Below are positions 54,172 to 63,597 of a stretch of 64,000 bases of DNA, piece by piece. A program made the position numbers and the translations under genes. The stretch lies in NCBI GenBank assembly GCA_963777625.1, contig CAVZRO010000001.1:62001-126000 (forward strand). Direction: 5' to 3'. The first letter of the stretch is position 1, and each line of letters opens with the position of its first letter. The notes beneath the pieces were generated by a model. The model had not been told where the DNA came from. It searched no databases and was given only the letters and a program-made list of their open reading frames with translations. This DNA comes from DATDIC01 sp963777625 (GTDB taxonomy: Bacteria; Pseudomonadota; Alphaproteobacteria; Acetobacterales; Acetobacteraceae).

Positions 54172-54617
54172 CCCACCAACTCCCACCACGTATCCGGCCT
54201 GCTAACCACCTTCCGAGCCATCCCCCGCTTCGCGAGCCTTACCAGCGCGACGCGGATTTGCTCGACAATCTTCGCGCGCAGCGCCCGGTTCTCGATCGGC
54301 AACTCCTTGGCCAGCATCGCGTATTCGGCAATCTGCGGCGCGGTGAGCGGCTGGGCTGCCTCCCGTAAGGCGCCGAGGCACAGCCGCATTTGGTCGCCGT
54401 GGCGGAAATAGAGCCCGCGCGGTGTAGGACGTCTGGACGGGATCAGCTCGGGATTGGATTGCGGCTCAAATAGCCGGATCACAGCATCAATCTGCGCAAG
54501 GGCCGCACGCTGTTTGCCGATGGCCAGTTCCGCCGCCTCAATTTCTCCGGCCAGCCGGGACCGCTTCCGATGCAGCCCCATAAGGAGAAAGGTGTTTCGC
54601 TGGGGCATCCCATACAT
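54168..54617 (-). CDS. Passenger protein of the IS1595 element, unknown function
   Basis: A 149-residue protein. An N-terminal coiled coil (LMGLHRKRSRLAGEIEAAEL, IGKQRAALAQIDAVIRLFEP) is followed by a winged-helix-like part: MRLCLGALREAAQPLTAPQI, then IRVALVRLAKRGMARKVV. Similar proteins are often found next to transposases in alphaproteobacteria. The architecture suggests a DNA-binding regulator. It overlaps the transposase gene by four bases at their 3' ends. Confidence 0.72.
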   Translation of the reverse strand: MYGMPQRNTFLLMGLHRKRSRLAGEIEAAELAIGKQRAALAQIDAVIRLFEPQSNPELIPSRRPTPRGLYFRHGDQMRLCLGALREAAQPLTAPQIAEYAMLAKELPIENRALRAKIVEQIRVALVRLAKRGMARKVVSRPDTWWELVG

Positions 54618-54687
54618 GGTAGAAGAATGCCGCGTCGGCAGCCGCTATCTTGTGGTGGCCGTTGCTACATGATACCGAATCCATCCG

Positions 54688-54768
54688 TTTGGGTTGGGTG
54701 TGAGGGTGGGTGCCTACCTCGCTCTCACCAACAGCACCGTAGGCACCCACGCTCACACCCAACCCCAA
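54688..54768. repeat. Large inverted repeat (29-bp arms)
   Basis: TTTGGGTTGGGTGTGAG GGT GGGTGCCTAC on the left pairs with GTAGGCACCCACGCTCACAC CCAACCCCAA on the right, with a 20-base loop and one mismatch plus one gap. It lies just outside the right end of the IS1595 element and could be the stem of a strong bidirectional terminator or a second mobile unit. Confidence 0.65.
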
Positions 54769-54776
54769 GTGACAGG

Positions 54777-54818
54777 TTCCAAGGGCAATGCCCTTGGCGG
54801 GGTGCGGGGCAGCGCCCC
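54777..54818. repeat. Double-hairpin repeat, right copy
   Basis: CCAAGGGC-AAT-GCCCTTGG followed by GGGGCAGCGCCCC, the reverse-order relative of 51997-52040. The IS4-family element is inserted at its right end. Confidence 0.7.
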
Positions 54819-56189
54819 ATAGGCGTTAAAATATCGCTTGACCCGACACGAATCGGTACAATTCTGGGGGCAGATGCCATTGATCGCATCTCTGCCGCCG
54901 GACCAGTACGTGGACGTTCTGAGCCGGCTTCCCGCCGATCTCGACCTCAATGAGCTAGCCCGCGAGACCAAGGCCATCGAACGTGGTCGTGTGCTTCGCG
55001 ATGGCGCGACCTTGCTGCGTCTGGCGCTGGCGCGCGGTCCCGGCGGCCTCTCGCTCAGCCAGACCGCCGCCTGGGCATCCGTACTGGGCGTCACCGAAAT
55101 GTCGGACCCGGCGATCAAATACCGCCTCGACAAGGCGGTGGGGTTTCTCAACGCGCTGCTCGAACGCCAACTGGCCGGGAATACAACCCACCGGCCGGTC
55201 CGCTGGCCTGGACGCATCCTGCGCATCGCCGACGGCACCTCGATCAGCAAGCCAGGCAGCAAAGGCACCGACTGGCGGGTGCATGGTGTCTATGACCTGG
55301 GCCGAGGTGGGTTTTCGCATCTGGAGCTGACCGACAGCCATGGCGCCGAGGGGCTGTGTCGCGGCGCGCCGGTGCCCGGCGAGGTGCGCATCGCCGACCG
55401 CAATTACGCTCGCCTCAGGGACCTGCGCGCGTTCCTTCGGCAAGGCAACGGGTTCGCCGACTTCATCGTCCGGCTGCGCTGGAAATCCCTGACGTTGCAT
55501 TTGCCGGACGGCGCGCGGTTCGATCTGTTCGAATATCTGAGGGGTTTGCCGGTCGACCACGCGCCACATGAGATCATCGTCCACGCCCGCGACACCGGCC
55601 AGGCTGAGGCAAGCCTGCCGGCGTTGACGTTGCGGCTGATCGTCCGGCGCAAGTCGGCGGAAGCGACGCAAGCGGAACGCAAACGACTGCGCCAGTCGGC
55701 CTCGCGCAAACAAAACCAACTCGATCCGCGCAGTCTCGAAGCCGCCGCGTTCGTGATGCTCGCCACGTCGCTCGCCGAGATCTACGCGGCCGAGGATATC
55801 TTCGGCGCCTATCGCCTGCGCTGGCAGGTCGAACTCGCCATCAAACGAATGAAGTCGCTGATCCACACCGATGAACTGCCGACCCACACGCCGGAGGCGT
55901 CGCGAAGTTGGCTGCTGTCGCATTTGCTGCTGGCGGCGCTGACCGAGGAAATGACCCAGGATCTCCTGGACTCTTTCCCCTGAGGACCTGAATGAGCTCG
56001 ATCGGCTGCCGTCGTTGTGGCGGATCAACCGCATGGTGCTGATAGCGTTGCTCGCGGCGGTCATCGGCCCGATCACCCCAGGCCTCGTGCTGTCCGCCGC
56101 CGCGACGATGCATCGCAGACTGGCCAATACACGACGAAAACGAAGGCCGGCCGTGGTGTATCCACTGGCCGGCCTATTTTAACGCCTAT
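54819..56189. mobile_element. IS4-family insertion sequence
   Basis: Terminal inverted repeats ATAGGCGTTAAAATA and TATTTTAACGCCTAT are perfect for 15 bp, and match for 19 bp if the flanking CCCC/GGGG is counted. Outside, GGGGCAGCGCCCC (54806-54818) and GGGGCAGAGCCCC (56190-56202) look like a 13-bp target duplication with one change. The target was a GGGGC..GCCCC palindrome of the double-hairpin repeat. Confidence 0.8.
54838..56182 (+). CDS. IS4-family transposase (apparent 1-base frameshift)
   Basis: A DDE transposase of about 447 residues after repair. Blocks: RILRIADGTSISKPGSKGTD (first Asp), APVPGEVRIADRNYARLRDL (second Asp), and the Y-R-E-K type motif AYRLRWQVELAIKRMKSLIH. The frame ends at 55983 (DLLDSFP*), but SPEDLNELDRLPSLWRINRM VLIALL and on to TAA 56180-56182 continue in the next frame. 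One C too many in CCCC (55977-55980) restores it. The start may be ATG/ACG near 54838; a TTG near the inverted repeat is possible. Confidence 0.85.
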
Positions 56190-56333
56190 GGGGCAGAGCC
56201 CCGCGCTTGCCTTCACTTCACCCGATTGCCCTGGCCTTCATTCCGCGCCTGCTTGCGCCGGCGCGGGTGTTCGCGCATGGTGCCGCGCCCCGTGACTTGT
56301 GGCCGCGCGGCGCTGAATTGAAGGATCAAGCGG

Positions 56334-57480
56334 ATGCGCCTTGCGGTGCTGAAAGAACGCCGCGCGTCCGAGACGCGCGTGGCCGCTACCCCGGAGACAG
56401 TGAAGCGGCTGATCGGGCTCGGCCTGACCGTGGTGGTCGAGAGCCGGGGCGGGCGCGTCCTCGGCAATCGCGGATGCGGACTTCGCCGCCGCCGGCGCGG
56501 AGATCGCCGCTGATCCGTCGGCGGCGCTCGCCGACGCGGGGATTCTGTTCGCGGTGGGCATGCCGCTGCCCGAAATCCTGGCGCTGATCCCGCGCGGGGC
56601 GCTGCTGGTCTGCATCGCCGGCGCGTTCGGCGAGCCGGAGATCGTGCCGGCTCTGGCCGCCTCCGGCATCGACGCCGCCGCCATGGAGTTGCTGCCGCGC
56701 ATCACCCGCGCGCAATCGATGGACGTGTTGTCGTCGCAGTCGAACCTCGCCGGATATCGGGCGGTGATCGAATCGGCGACGGCGTTCCAGCGCGGCTTCC
56801 CGATGATGATGACGGCCGCCGGCACAGTGCCTCCGGCGCGGGTGTTCGTGATCGGCGCCGGGGTAGCCGGGCTGCAAGCCATCGCCACGGCACGCCGGCT
56901 CGGCGCGATCGTATCGGCGACCGACGTGCGCCCCGCCGCCAAGGAGGAGATCCGCTCGCTCGGCGCCGCCTTCGTCGGTGTGGAAGATGCCGAAACCGCG
57001 GCGCAGACCGGTGCCTATGCGCGCGAAATGAGCGACGAGTTCCGCCGCAAGCAGGCGGAGCTGATGGCGACCACGGTGGCGAAGAACGACATCGTCATCT
57101 GCACCGCGCTGGTGATGGGCCGGCGGGCACCGGTGATCGTGACCGAGCCGATGGTGGCCAGCATGCGGGCGGGCAGCGTGATCATCGACCTCGCGGCGGA
57201 TGCGGGCGGCAACTGCGCGGCGACGACACCGGGGGAACGCATCCTGACGCCGAACGGGGTGTCGGTGCTGGGCTACTACAACTGGCCCGGACGCATTCCC
57301 GTGGCGGCCAGCTCTCTCTACGCGCGCAATCTGCTGACGTTCCTGTCGAACTTCTGGGACAAGACGGCACAGGCACCCAACCTGCCGCCGGACGATGACA
57401 TCGTGAAAGGCGTCATGCTGACCCGGGGTGGCCAGATCGTGCATCCCCAGTTCCTGCCGCAGCAGAGCCAGGCCGCCTGA
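56334..57480 (+). CDS. pntAA: NAD(P) transhydrogenase subunit alpha part 1 (apparent 1-base frameshift)
   Basis: The NAD(H)-binding domain I of the proton-pumping transhydrogenase. ATG 56334 follows AAGGATC. The first frame gives MRLAVLKERRASETRVAATP ETVKRLIGLGL; from about 56450 the text continues in the next frame as AGASSAIADADFAAAGAEIA, then RVFVIGAGVAGLQAIATARR (Rossmann) and VSATDVRPAAKEEIRSLGA. Removing one G from GGGG (56446-56449) restores a protein of about 381 residues. Its stop is 16 bp before the next subunit. With PntAB and PntB it couples hydride transfer between NADH and NADP+ to proton flow. Confidence 0.9.
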
Positions 57481-57496
57481 TGACCGGAGAGCCAGA

Positions 57497-57907
57497 ATGA
57501 ATCCGAACCAACCGGCGGCTTCGGGGTTGGCCGACGAGGCGGCCCGGCTGGCCGACCAGGCACACGCGCTCGCGGCGCATGCCGCGGCGCTGGGCGCGAC
57601 GACGGTGCCGCTGACCCCGGCGATCGGCATTCCGTTCATCTACCTGTTCGCCATCTTCGTGATGGCGTGCTTCGTCGGCTATTATGTCGTCTGGAACGTC
57701 ACCCCGGCGCTGCATTCGCCGCTGATGGCGGTGACCAACGCGATCAGCTCGGTGATCATTGTCGGCGCCATGCTGGCGACGGGGCTCGCCGTCTCTTACT
57801 GGTCGCGCGGGTTCGGCTTCGTCGCCGTCACGCTTGCGTCGGTCAATATCTTCGGCGGCTTCCTGGTGACCCACCGGATGCTGTCCATGTTCCGGCGAAA
57901 AACCTAA
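57497..57907 (+). CDS. pntAB: NAD(P) transhydrogenase subunit alpha part 2 (PntAB)
   Basis: A 136-residue membrane subunit. After an Ala-rich N-terminal extension (DEAARLADQAHALAAHAAAL) it has four helices: FIYLFAIFVMACFVGYYVVW, then VTPALHSPLMAVTNAISSVI (the conserved T-P-A-L-H-S-P-L-M), followed by two more helices to the end FLVTHRMLSMFRRK. It forms the domain II proton channel with the PntB membrane part. Separate AA and AB genes are typical for alphaproteobacteria. Confidence 0.95.
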   Translation: MNPNQPAASGLADEAARLADQAHALAAHAAALGATTVPLTPAIGIPFIYLFAIFVMACFVGYYVVWNVTPALHSPLMAVTNAISSVIIVGAMLATGLAVSYWSRGFGFVAVTLASVNIFGGFLVTHRMLSMFRRKT

Positions 57908-57919
57908 AGGAGCCGGATC

Positions 57920-59326
57920 GTGCTGTCCGCCGAACTGACCGCCTTCTTCTACCTGGTCGCGGCTGTGCTGTTCGTGCTGGCGCTGCGCGGCCTGTCCAGC
58001 CCGGTTACGTCGCGCCAGGGCAACCGCCTCGGCATGATCGGCATGCTGGTGGCCATCGTCGCCACGCTGATCGGCCACGACATGTGGGCGAGCGGCTATG
58101 GCCTGATCATCCTTGGCATCATCATCGGCGGCTCGATCGGCGTGTTCATCGCGCTGCGCATCCAGATGACCGCGCTGCCGCAGCTTGTCGCGGCATTCCA
58201 TTCGCTGGTCGGGCTGGCGGCGGTGTTCGTCGGCGCCGCCGCACTCAACGCGCCAGAGGCGTTCGGCATCGGTTTGCCGCATCATATCTACACCGAGAGC
58301 GTGGTCGAGATGTCGATCGGCCTCGCCATCGGCGCCATCACATTCACCGGCTCGGTGATCGCCTTCAGCAAGCTGCAAGGCATCATGAAGGGCGCACCGA
58401 TCAAGTTCCCGATGCAGCACCCGCTCAATTTGGGGCTCGGCATCCTGGCCGTGGTGCTGATCGTGGTCTTCGTGGTGACGGAAAGCCAGGTGGTGTTCTG
58501 GCTGCTGGCATTCCTTTGTTTCGCGCTGGGCGTGCTGATCATCATCCCGATCGGCGGGGCGGACATGCCGGTGGTGATCTCCATGCTGAACAGCTATTCG
58601 GGCTGGGCGGCGTGCGGCATCGGCTTCACTATCCAGAACCTGGCGCTGATCATCACCGGCGCGCTGGTGGGCGCGTCCGGCGCCATCCTGTCCTACGTGA
58701 TGTGCAAGGGCATGAACCGCAGCATATTGAACGTGCTGCTGGGCGGGTTCGGCTCGGAAGGCGCGACCGGCGGACCGGCGGGCGTGCCGGCGGACCGCAC
58801 GGTGAAAAGCGGCAATGCCGAGGATGCGGCCTTCATCATGAAGAACGCCACCAAGGTGATCGTGGTGCCCGGCTACGGCATGGCGGTGGCGCAGGCGCAG
58901 CACGCGCTGCGCGAGATGGCGGACACGCTGAAGCGCGAGGGCGTGGAGGTGAAATACGCCATCCACCCGGTGGCCGGCCGCATGCCGGGCCACATGAACG
59001 TGCTGCTGGCCGAGGCCAACGTGCCGTACGACGAGGTGTTCGAGCTGGAGCAGATCAACAACGAATTCGCCACCGCCGACGTGGCGTACGTGATCGGCGC
59101 CAACGACGTGACCAATCCGGCGGCCAAGACCGACCGCACCTCGCCGATCTACGGCATGCCGATCCTGGAGGTGGAGAAGGCGGGCACGGTGCTGTTCGTG
59201 AAACGCACGATGGCGTCGGGGTATGCGGGGGTGGAGAACGAGCTGTTCTTCCGGCCGAATACGATGATGCTGTTCGGCGATGCGAAGAAGATGACCGAGG
59301 AGATCGTGCAGGCGCTGGGGCACTGA
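57920..59326 (+). CDS. pntB: NAD(P) transhydrogenase subunit beta
   Basis: A 468-residue subunit. Residues 1-270 have about nine helices, with the proton-channel block QLVAAFHSLVGLAAVFVGAA. The C-terminal domain III binds NADP(H): VPGYGMAVAQAQHALREMAD (fingerprint GxGxxxAxxQ), IHPVAGRMPGHMNVLLAEAN, VIGANDVTNPAAKTDRTSPI YG and VEKAGTVLFVKRTMASGYAG. GTG start at 57920 follows AAAGGAG. The gene is intact and last in the operon. Confidence 0.97.
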   Translation: MLSAELTAFFYLVAAVLFVLALRGLSSPVTSRQGNRLGMIGMLVAIVATLIGHDMWASGYGLIILGIIIGGSIGVFIALRIQMTALPQLVAAFHSLVGLAAVFVGAAALNAPEAFGIGLPHHIYTESVVEMSIGLAIGAITFTGSVIAFSKLQGIMKGAPIKFPMQHPLNLGLGILAVVLIVVFVVTESQVVFWLLAFLCFALGVLIIIPIGGADMPVVISMLNSYSGWAACGIGFTIQNLALIITGALVGASGAILSYVMCKGMNRSILNVLLGGFGSEGATGGPAGVPADRTVKSGNAEDAAFIMKNATKVIVVPGYGMAVAQAQHALREMADTLKREGVEVKYAIHPVAGRMPGHMNVLLAEANVPYDEVFELEQINNEFATADVAYVIGANDVTNPAAKTDRTSPIYGMPILEVEKAGTVLFVKRTMASGYAGVENELFFRPNTMMLFGDAKKMTEEIVQALGH

Positions 59327-59400
59327 GATAGGCAGCGCCGCCGCCCCTGCCCTCGCCCGCTTTGGGTCGTATTTCGCGAGCGGTTTCATCAGCCGAATAC

Positions 59401-59515
59401 CAGCAGTTCGAGAGGGTGACTCCCGCTCGTTATGCTCGCGCGGGCGGGTGACGAGGTTGCGGTTGCATGGACAGGCGCTGGATTCCCGCTTTCGCGGGAA
59501 TGACGGGGGGCGGGT
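59401..59515 (+). repeat. Dispersed repeat R2
   Basis: GTTCGAGAGGGTGACTCCCG, GGTTGCATGGACAGGCGCTG and GATTCCCGCTTTCGCGGGAA followed by TGACGGGGGGCGGG. It ends exactly at the stop of the minus-strand glycine-rich gene. Confidence 0.8.
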
Positions 59516-62500
59516 TTAGTTGATCTTGAAGTTGCTGGCGTGCAACGACGACGGCGCGGCATCCAGGAAGTGGAAGGACTGCCCGCCACCCAGCGGCAGC
59601 AATGAGCCGCCGGCGCCATCGGAGGTCAGCGCCGACATGACACCCGTCACACCGGCAAAACCTCCAACCCCGCCCAGCAAGTCCACGGTGGCAGAGGGAT
59701 CGTTGCCGAATCCGTGGAAGATGTCGCTGCCGCCAGTCGCCACGTCAACGGTCAGGCCGCTCGCCTGGTCATCGATCGTCGCATCAACCTGAGCATTACC
59801 GCCGCCGAGAAAAGCGATGTCGTTGCTGCCATGGAACAGCAACGTCGCCGAGCCGCCGGCCAGTGTCACCGAATTCGCCGCCCGCGCCGGCATCGACGGT
59901 TTGGCCGACGCCGTCGGAGATCATGGCAGGGGGGCTTGCTGCCAATACCGACTGATTGGCATTCGCCACCGCCACGATGTCCACGCCGGCGCCGGATGTG
60001 TCGGCGGCGAAGCTCGCGGCAGTGATCGTCTTGCCGCTCACCACGGCAAGATGGTTGAACGTGTAAGTGGTAGCACCGGCCTTGAAGGTGAGGTTGGTAC
60101 CGGTGAAACTTCCGAACGCAATATCCTTCGGCGAAACATCGGGAAGATAGATCTCGGAGGCACCGGCACCAAACGACAGGATGGACTGGCTGACGGTTAC
60201 CGAAGCGGGCTTCACGTAATCGAGCCGGAGCGTTTCCGTGGGCGACCCGGAAACACCGAACGTTATCGCGCCGCTGCCGCCGGACCCGCTGAGCGACAGC
60301 TCCAGCGTGCCGGACTGGAACGATGTTCCGCCGGTGTAAGTGTTGGCGGCGGTCAGCTTGACGGTGCCCTGCCCGTTCACCACCAGGCTGCCGGTACCGG
60401 TGCCCGGGCGGAATGGAGCTTGGTCGGCAATCACCCCCTTGATGGTTAGCGTCGTGCCACTCGCCGGTACAAAGGTAATCGTCTGGTTGCCCTGCAGGAA
60501 GATGCCGTTGCCGGCCGCGCCGCCGGGATTGCCGCCATTGGTCGACGTGCGCCCGGCTTCCGCCGGCGCCGCCGGCGACCGTGCCGGCATCAAGGGTGCC
60601 GCTGCCGATGGTGAGTGTACCGCGCTGCTGCACCAGAATATCGGCGCCGAACCCGGCACCGCCGCCGCCGCCGCCGTTATTGCTGCCCCCGCCGCTGCCG
60701 CCGCCGCTGCCGGGCACACCGCGGGAATCACCGCCACCCGCACCACCGCCGCCGAAGCCGCCGCTATGGGTGCTGTTCGAGCCGCCGCCGGCGCCGCCAC
60801 CGAAACCGCCGTTGCCACCACCCAGTGTCTTGTCGAACAAGCCGCCGCCGCCACCGCCTCCACCGCCGCCGAAGCCGCCATTGCCGCCGAAGTTTCCGGC
60901 GGAATTGCCGTTCTGGCCGCCGATGCCACCCCCCCCGCCATCGCCTCTCGGCGCATCTCCACCACCACCACCATTGATCCCGCCAGGCGTGCCGCCCGAG
61001 CCCTTGCCCCCACTCGCCGCGCCAGGGGCAATCCCGGTGCCACCCTGACCATCGTTCACGTCCTGTTTGCCGCCATTGGCGCCGAGGCCCAATCCGCCGC
61101 CGCCGCCGTCTGTGGTGAAGTCGAGTGGCCCGCCGAAGAAGCCGTCCCCGCCATTACCACCCAGCCCGCCGCCGCCGCCGCCGGCGAAGCCGCCATTGAA
61201 ATAGCTGCCGCCGGCACCGCCGATCGCGCGGTCGTCGGCGAAGGAAACGTTGTTGAGCGTGACGTTGCCGCCGGCGGCAATCAGCAGGCCGCCGCCCAGG
61301 CCGGCACCGCCGCCGCCGGGGTTGGACGCCGTGCCGCCGATCCCTCCGATCGCCGCCATGTTGTTCAGGGCCAGATTGTTGATCGTGACGTTTCCAGAAT
61401 AGACCAGCAATCCTCGCTGCGTGCCGGCACCATTCAGCGCGAAGCCGCCGCCGTCGATGGTGAGCGATCCGCCGGCGCCGAGATTGATCACCAGCAGCGG
61501 CGTGGTCAGCGCGAACGACGCACCGATGGCGATCCGGTCCGCCGTGGTGCTGCCGGCAAGCAGCGCGAGTTCCGTGTTGAGCTGGGTTTCGTTCGTGACC
61601 ACCGGGAAGAACCGGCTGATCAGGGTGCCGCCGGACACATCCTTGGTGGCGTACAGCGTCGCGTCCTTGGACTGGACGCCGAGCGTGACGGTCTGGCCGC
61701 CGCTGGTCACCACCAGGGCGTTGTTCTTGATCGTGGCGGTGGCGCCTGTCATGAACGGCAGTGCCACCAGGTCGATCGTATTGTTGGTGCCGAAGCCGAT
61801 TATCTTGTTGGTCGGTGCCGCCAGCGTGTCGATCCGCAAGGAGCCGTTGCCGGCAAACGTGATATCGCCGGTACCGGCGCCGGTGGGGACCGCCAGCTCC
61901 AGCGTTCCGCCGCCTTTGATCTTGGTGTCGCCGGAATAGGGTTCGGCGATGGCCAGATCCAATGTGCCGGCGCCATTCAAGATGACGCTGCCGGCGCCAT
62001 GAGCACCGGTGACCGATCCGCGCTGATCAGCGATGACGCTGCTGACGACCGTCGTGGTGCCCGATGGCGGCGCGAAGGTTATGGTGTTGTTGCCCTCGAT
62101 GAAAATGCCGTTGCCATATCCGCTCCCGGCGATGGCCTTGGTCGAACCGGTCTTCCCCGCGTTCGTCGATCCCGCCGCTCCGCCGGTAACCGTCCCGGCA
62201 TTCAGCGCGACGTCGCCGATGATCAGTTGTCCGCCCTGTTGCACGAACACGTCGGCGCCCGCCCCGAGGCCACCGCCGCCGCCGCCGGCATAGGCGTTGT
62301 CATCGGGGCCGGTGATGAGCTCGCCGCCCTTGCCGGCGCCGAAGCCGCCAGTGTTGAATTGACCGCCGCCAGCGCCGCCACCGAAGCCACCGTCGCCATT
62401 TCCCGCGCCGCCGCCACCACCGAAGCCACCATTGCCGGAGCCGCCGCCGTTTGTCCCACCGCCTCCTCCGCCGCCGAACCCCCCGGTGCCCCCGTTGGGG

Positions 62501-63178
62501 CCAACGCCACCACCCAACCCCTGATAGTTCCCGCCGCCGCCGATCGAGGTACCGCCAGCGATCGGGATGATGCCGGCACCGCCGGTCTGGGAACTCAGGC
62601 TGCCGCCGGACGCGCGCCCGCCAACGCCACCGCCGCCGCCTTCGAACTGTTCGAGATCTCCCATCGACCTTTTTCTGCGCGCCATTGCCGCCGTTGCCGC
62701 CAAGCCCGCCGCCACCGCCACCCGCCAGCGCCGAGGACAGATTGGCGCTGCCACCGTTGCCGCCGACCGCACTGTCGTTCAGGAAGATGACGTCGTTCAG
62801 GGTGGCGATGCCGGCCGCCGCCACGAACAGGCCGCCACCCAGGCCCGCGCCGCCGCCACCGCCGCCGCCGCCGTTCGGGCTGCCGGATCCGCCATTGCCT
62901 CCGGCGGCACGCGCGTTGCTGATAGTCAGGTCGTCGATGATGAGCGCGCCGGCGTAGTCGAACAGGCCGCGATAGGTGTTGGCACCATCGATCGTCATGC
63001 CATCGCCCTGCAGCGTCAGCGATCCGCCGGCGCCGAGATTGACCGCCTGCAAGTCGGCGGTCAGCGTGAACCCGCGGCCGAAGGTGATCGTGTAGTTGCC
63101 GGTTCCGCCGGCAATCGCTGCCAGGTCCTTGTTCAGGTCGGATTCGTTGTTAACGATAGAGAAGGGGAGCGTGGGCAT
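59516..63178 (-). CDS. Very long glycine-rich beta-strand repeat protein (three apparent frameshifts)
   Basis: ATG 63178 has GAAGGAG upstream. The protein runs in four frames: 63178 down to about 62674, on to about 60553, on to about 59884, then to 59516. One extra base at each of AAAAA (62670-62674), GGG (60552-60554) and GGG (59882-59884) restores about 1220 residues. Two similar modules begin SIVNNESDLNKDLAAIAGG and PVVTNETQLNTELALLAGS; each has GAGGSLT.DG..... GLL.Y.G...I..L and then long GGxGGx runs like mycobacterial PE_PGRS proteins. The C-terminal part has TYTGGTSFQSGTLELSLSG autotransporter-type repeats. It is probably a surface-exposed or secreted adhesin-like protein; no signal peptide is seen. 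Confidence 0.78.
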
Positions 63179-63384
63179 GCACAGATGCTCCTTCAGCGGT
63201 TAGGTCGCATGAAACTGTACGCGCTCCATTTGCAGGTCGAGGCATTGTCGTTCGACAGCCGGGATATCCTGCCTACAGTGTGGATCTCAGCGACATGGGG
63301 CGTGATGGACGGTGCTTTTCGGCTTTGTGCCGTTCCGTTAACGCTATATTATCATATACATTGGGTCAAGCTGATCGCGAGGGC
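63179..63384. other. Promoter region of the glycine-rich gene
   Basis: The region is locally AT-rich near 63340-63360 (ATATTATCATATAC). No coding feature is seen. Confidence 0.35.
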
Positions 63385-63535
63385 TGATGCCAGCCGTGCG
63401 AGAGGCGGACTGTCCTCGTCATGCGCAGGCAGGTGGGTGTCCATGCCGAGGTCCGGGTTGCACGGGCAGGCGTTGGATTCCCGCTTTCGCGGGAATGACG
63501 GGAGGGAGGCGGGAATGACGGGGGCGGGATGACGG
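63385..63535 (+). repeat. Dispersed repeat R2, longest copy
   Basis: GCTGATGCCAGCCGTGCGAG, GGTGGGTGTCCATGCCGAGG, GTTGCACGGGCAGGCGTTGG, ATTCCCGCTTTCGCGGGAAT and GACGGGAGGGAGGCGGGAAT in this order; 42573 and 59401 carry parts of it and 31594 an internally shortened form. Confidence 0.8.
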
Positions 63536-63597
63536 ATGGGGTGCGACCGCCGCCAGCGCGGGACTCCGGGGCAGTGCACCGGTGATCGGATTGGGCC

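Larger units (their letters stand above)
52049..54677. mobile_element. IS1595-family element with three passenger genes, intact ends
   Basis: A 2629-bp element bounded by 26-bp terminal inverted repeats with one mismatch: CGGTATCATGTAGCAACG at the left and its complement GTTGCTACATGATACCG at the right. Immediately outside, the 8 bases AATCCATC are present on both sides (52041-52048 and 54678-54685), the 8-bp duplication typical of IS1595. It holds an ISXO2-like transposase plus three genes. The ends are intact, so the element could be mobile or only recently placed. Confidence 0.9.

Noticed and set aside
57413..59389. Minus-strand open frame of 658 codons over pntB
   Set aside because: Composition (His/Asp/Gln-rich) is that of an antisense shadow; pntB on the other strand is certain.
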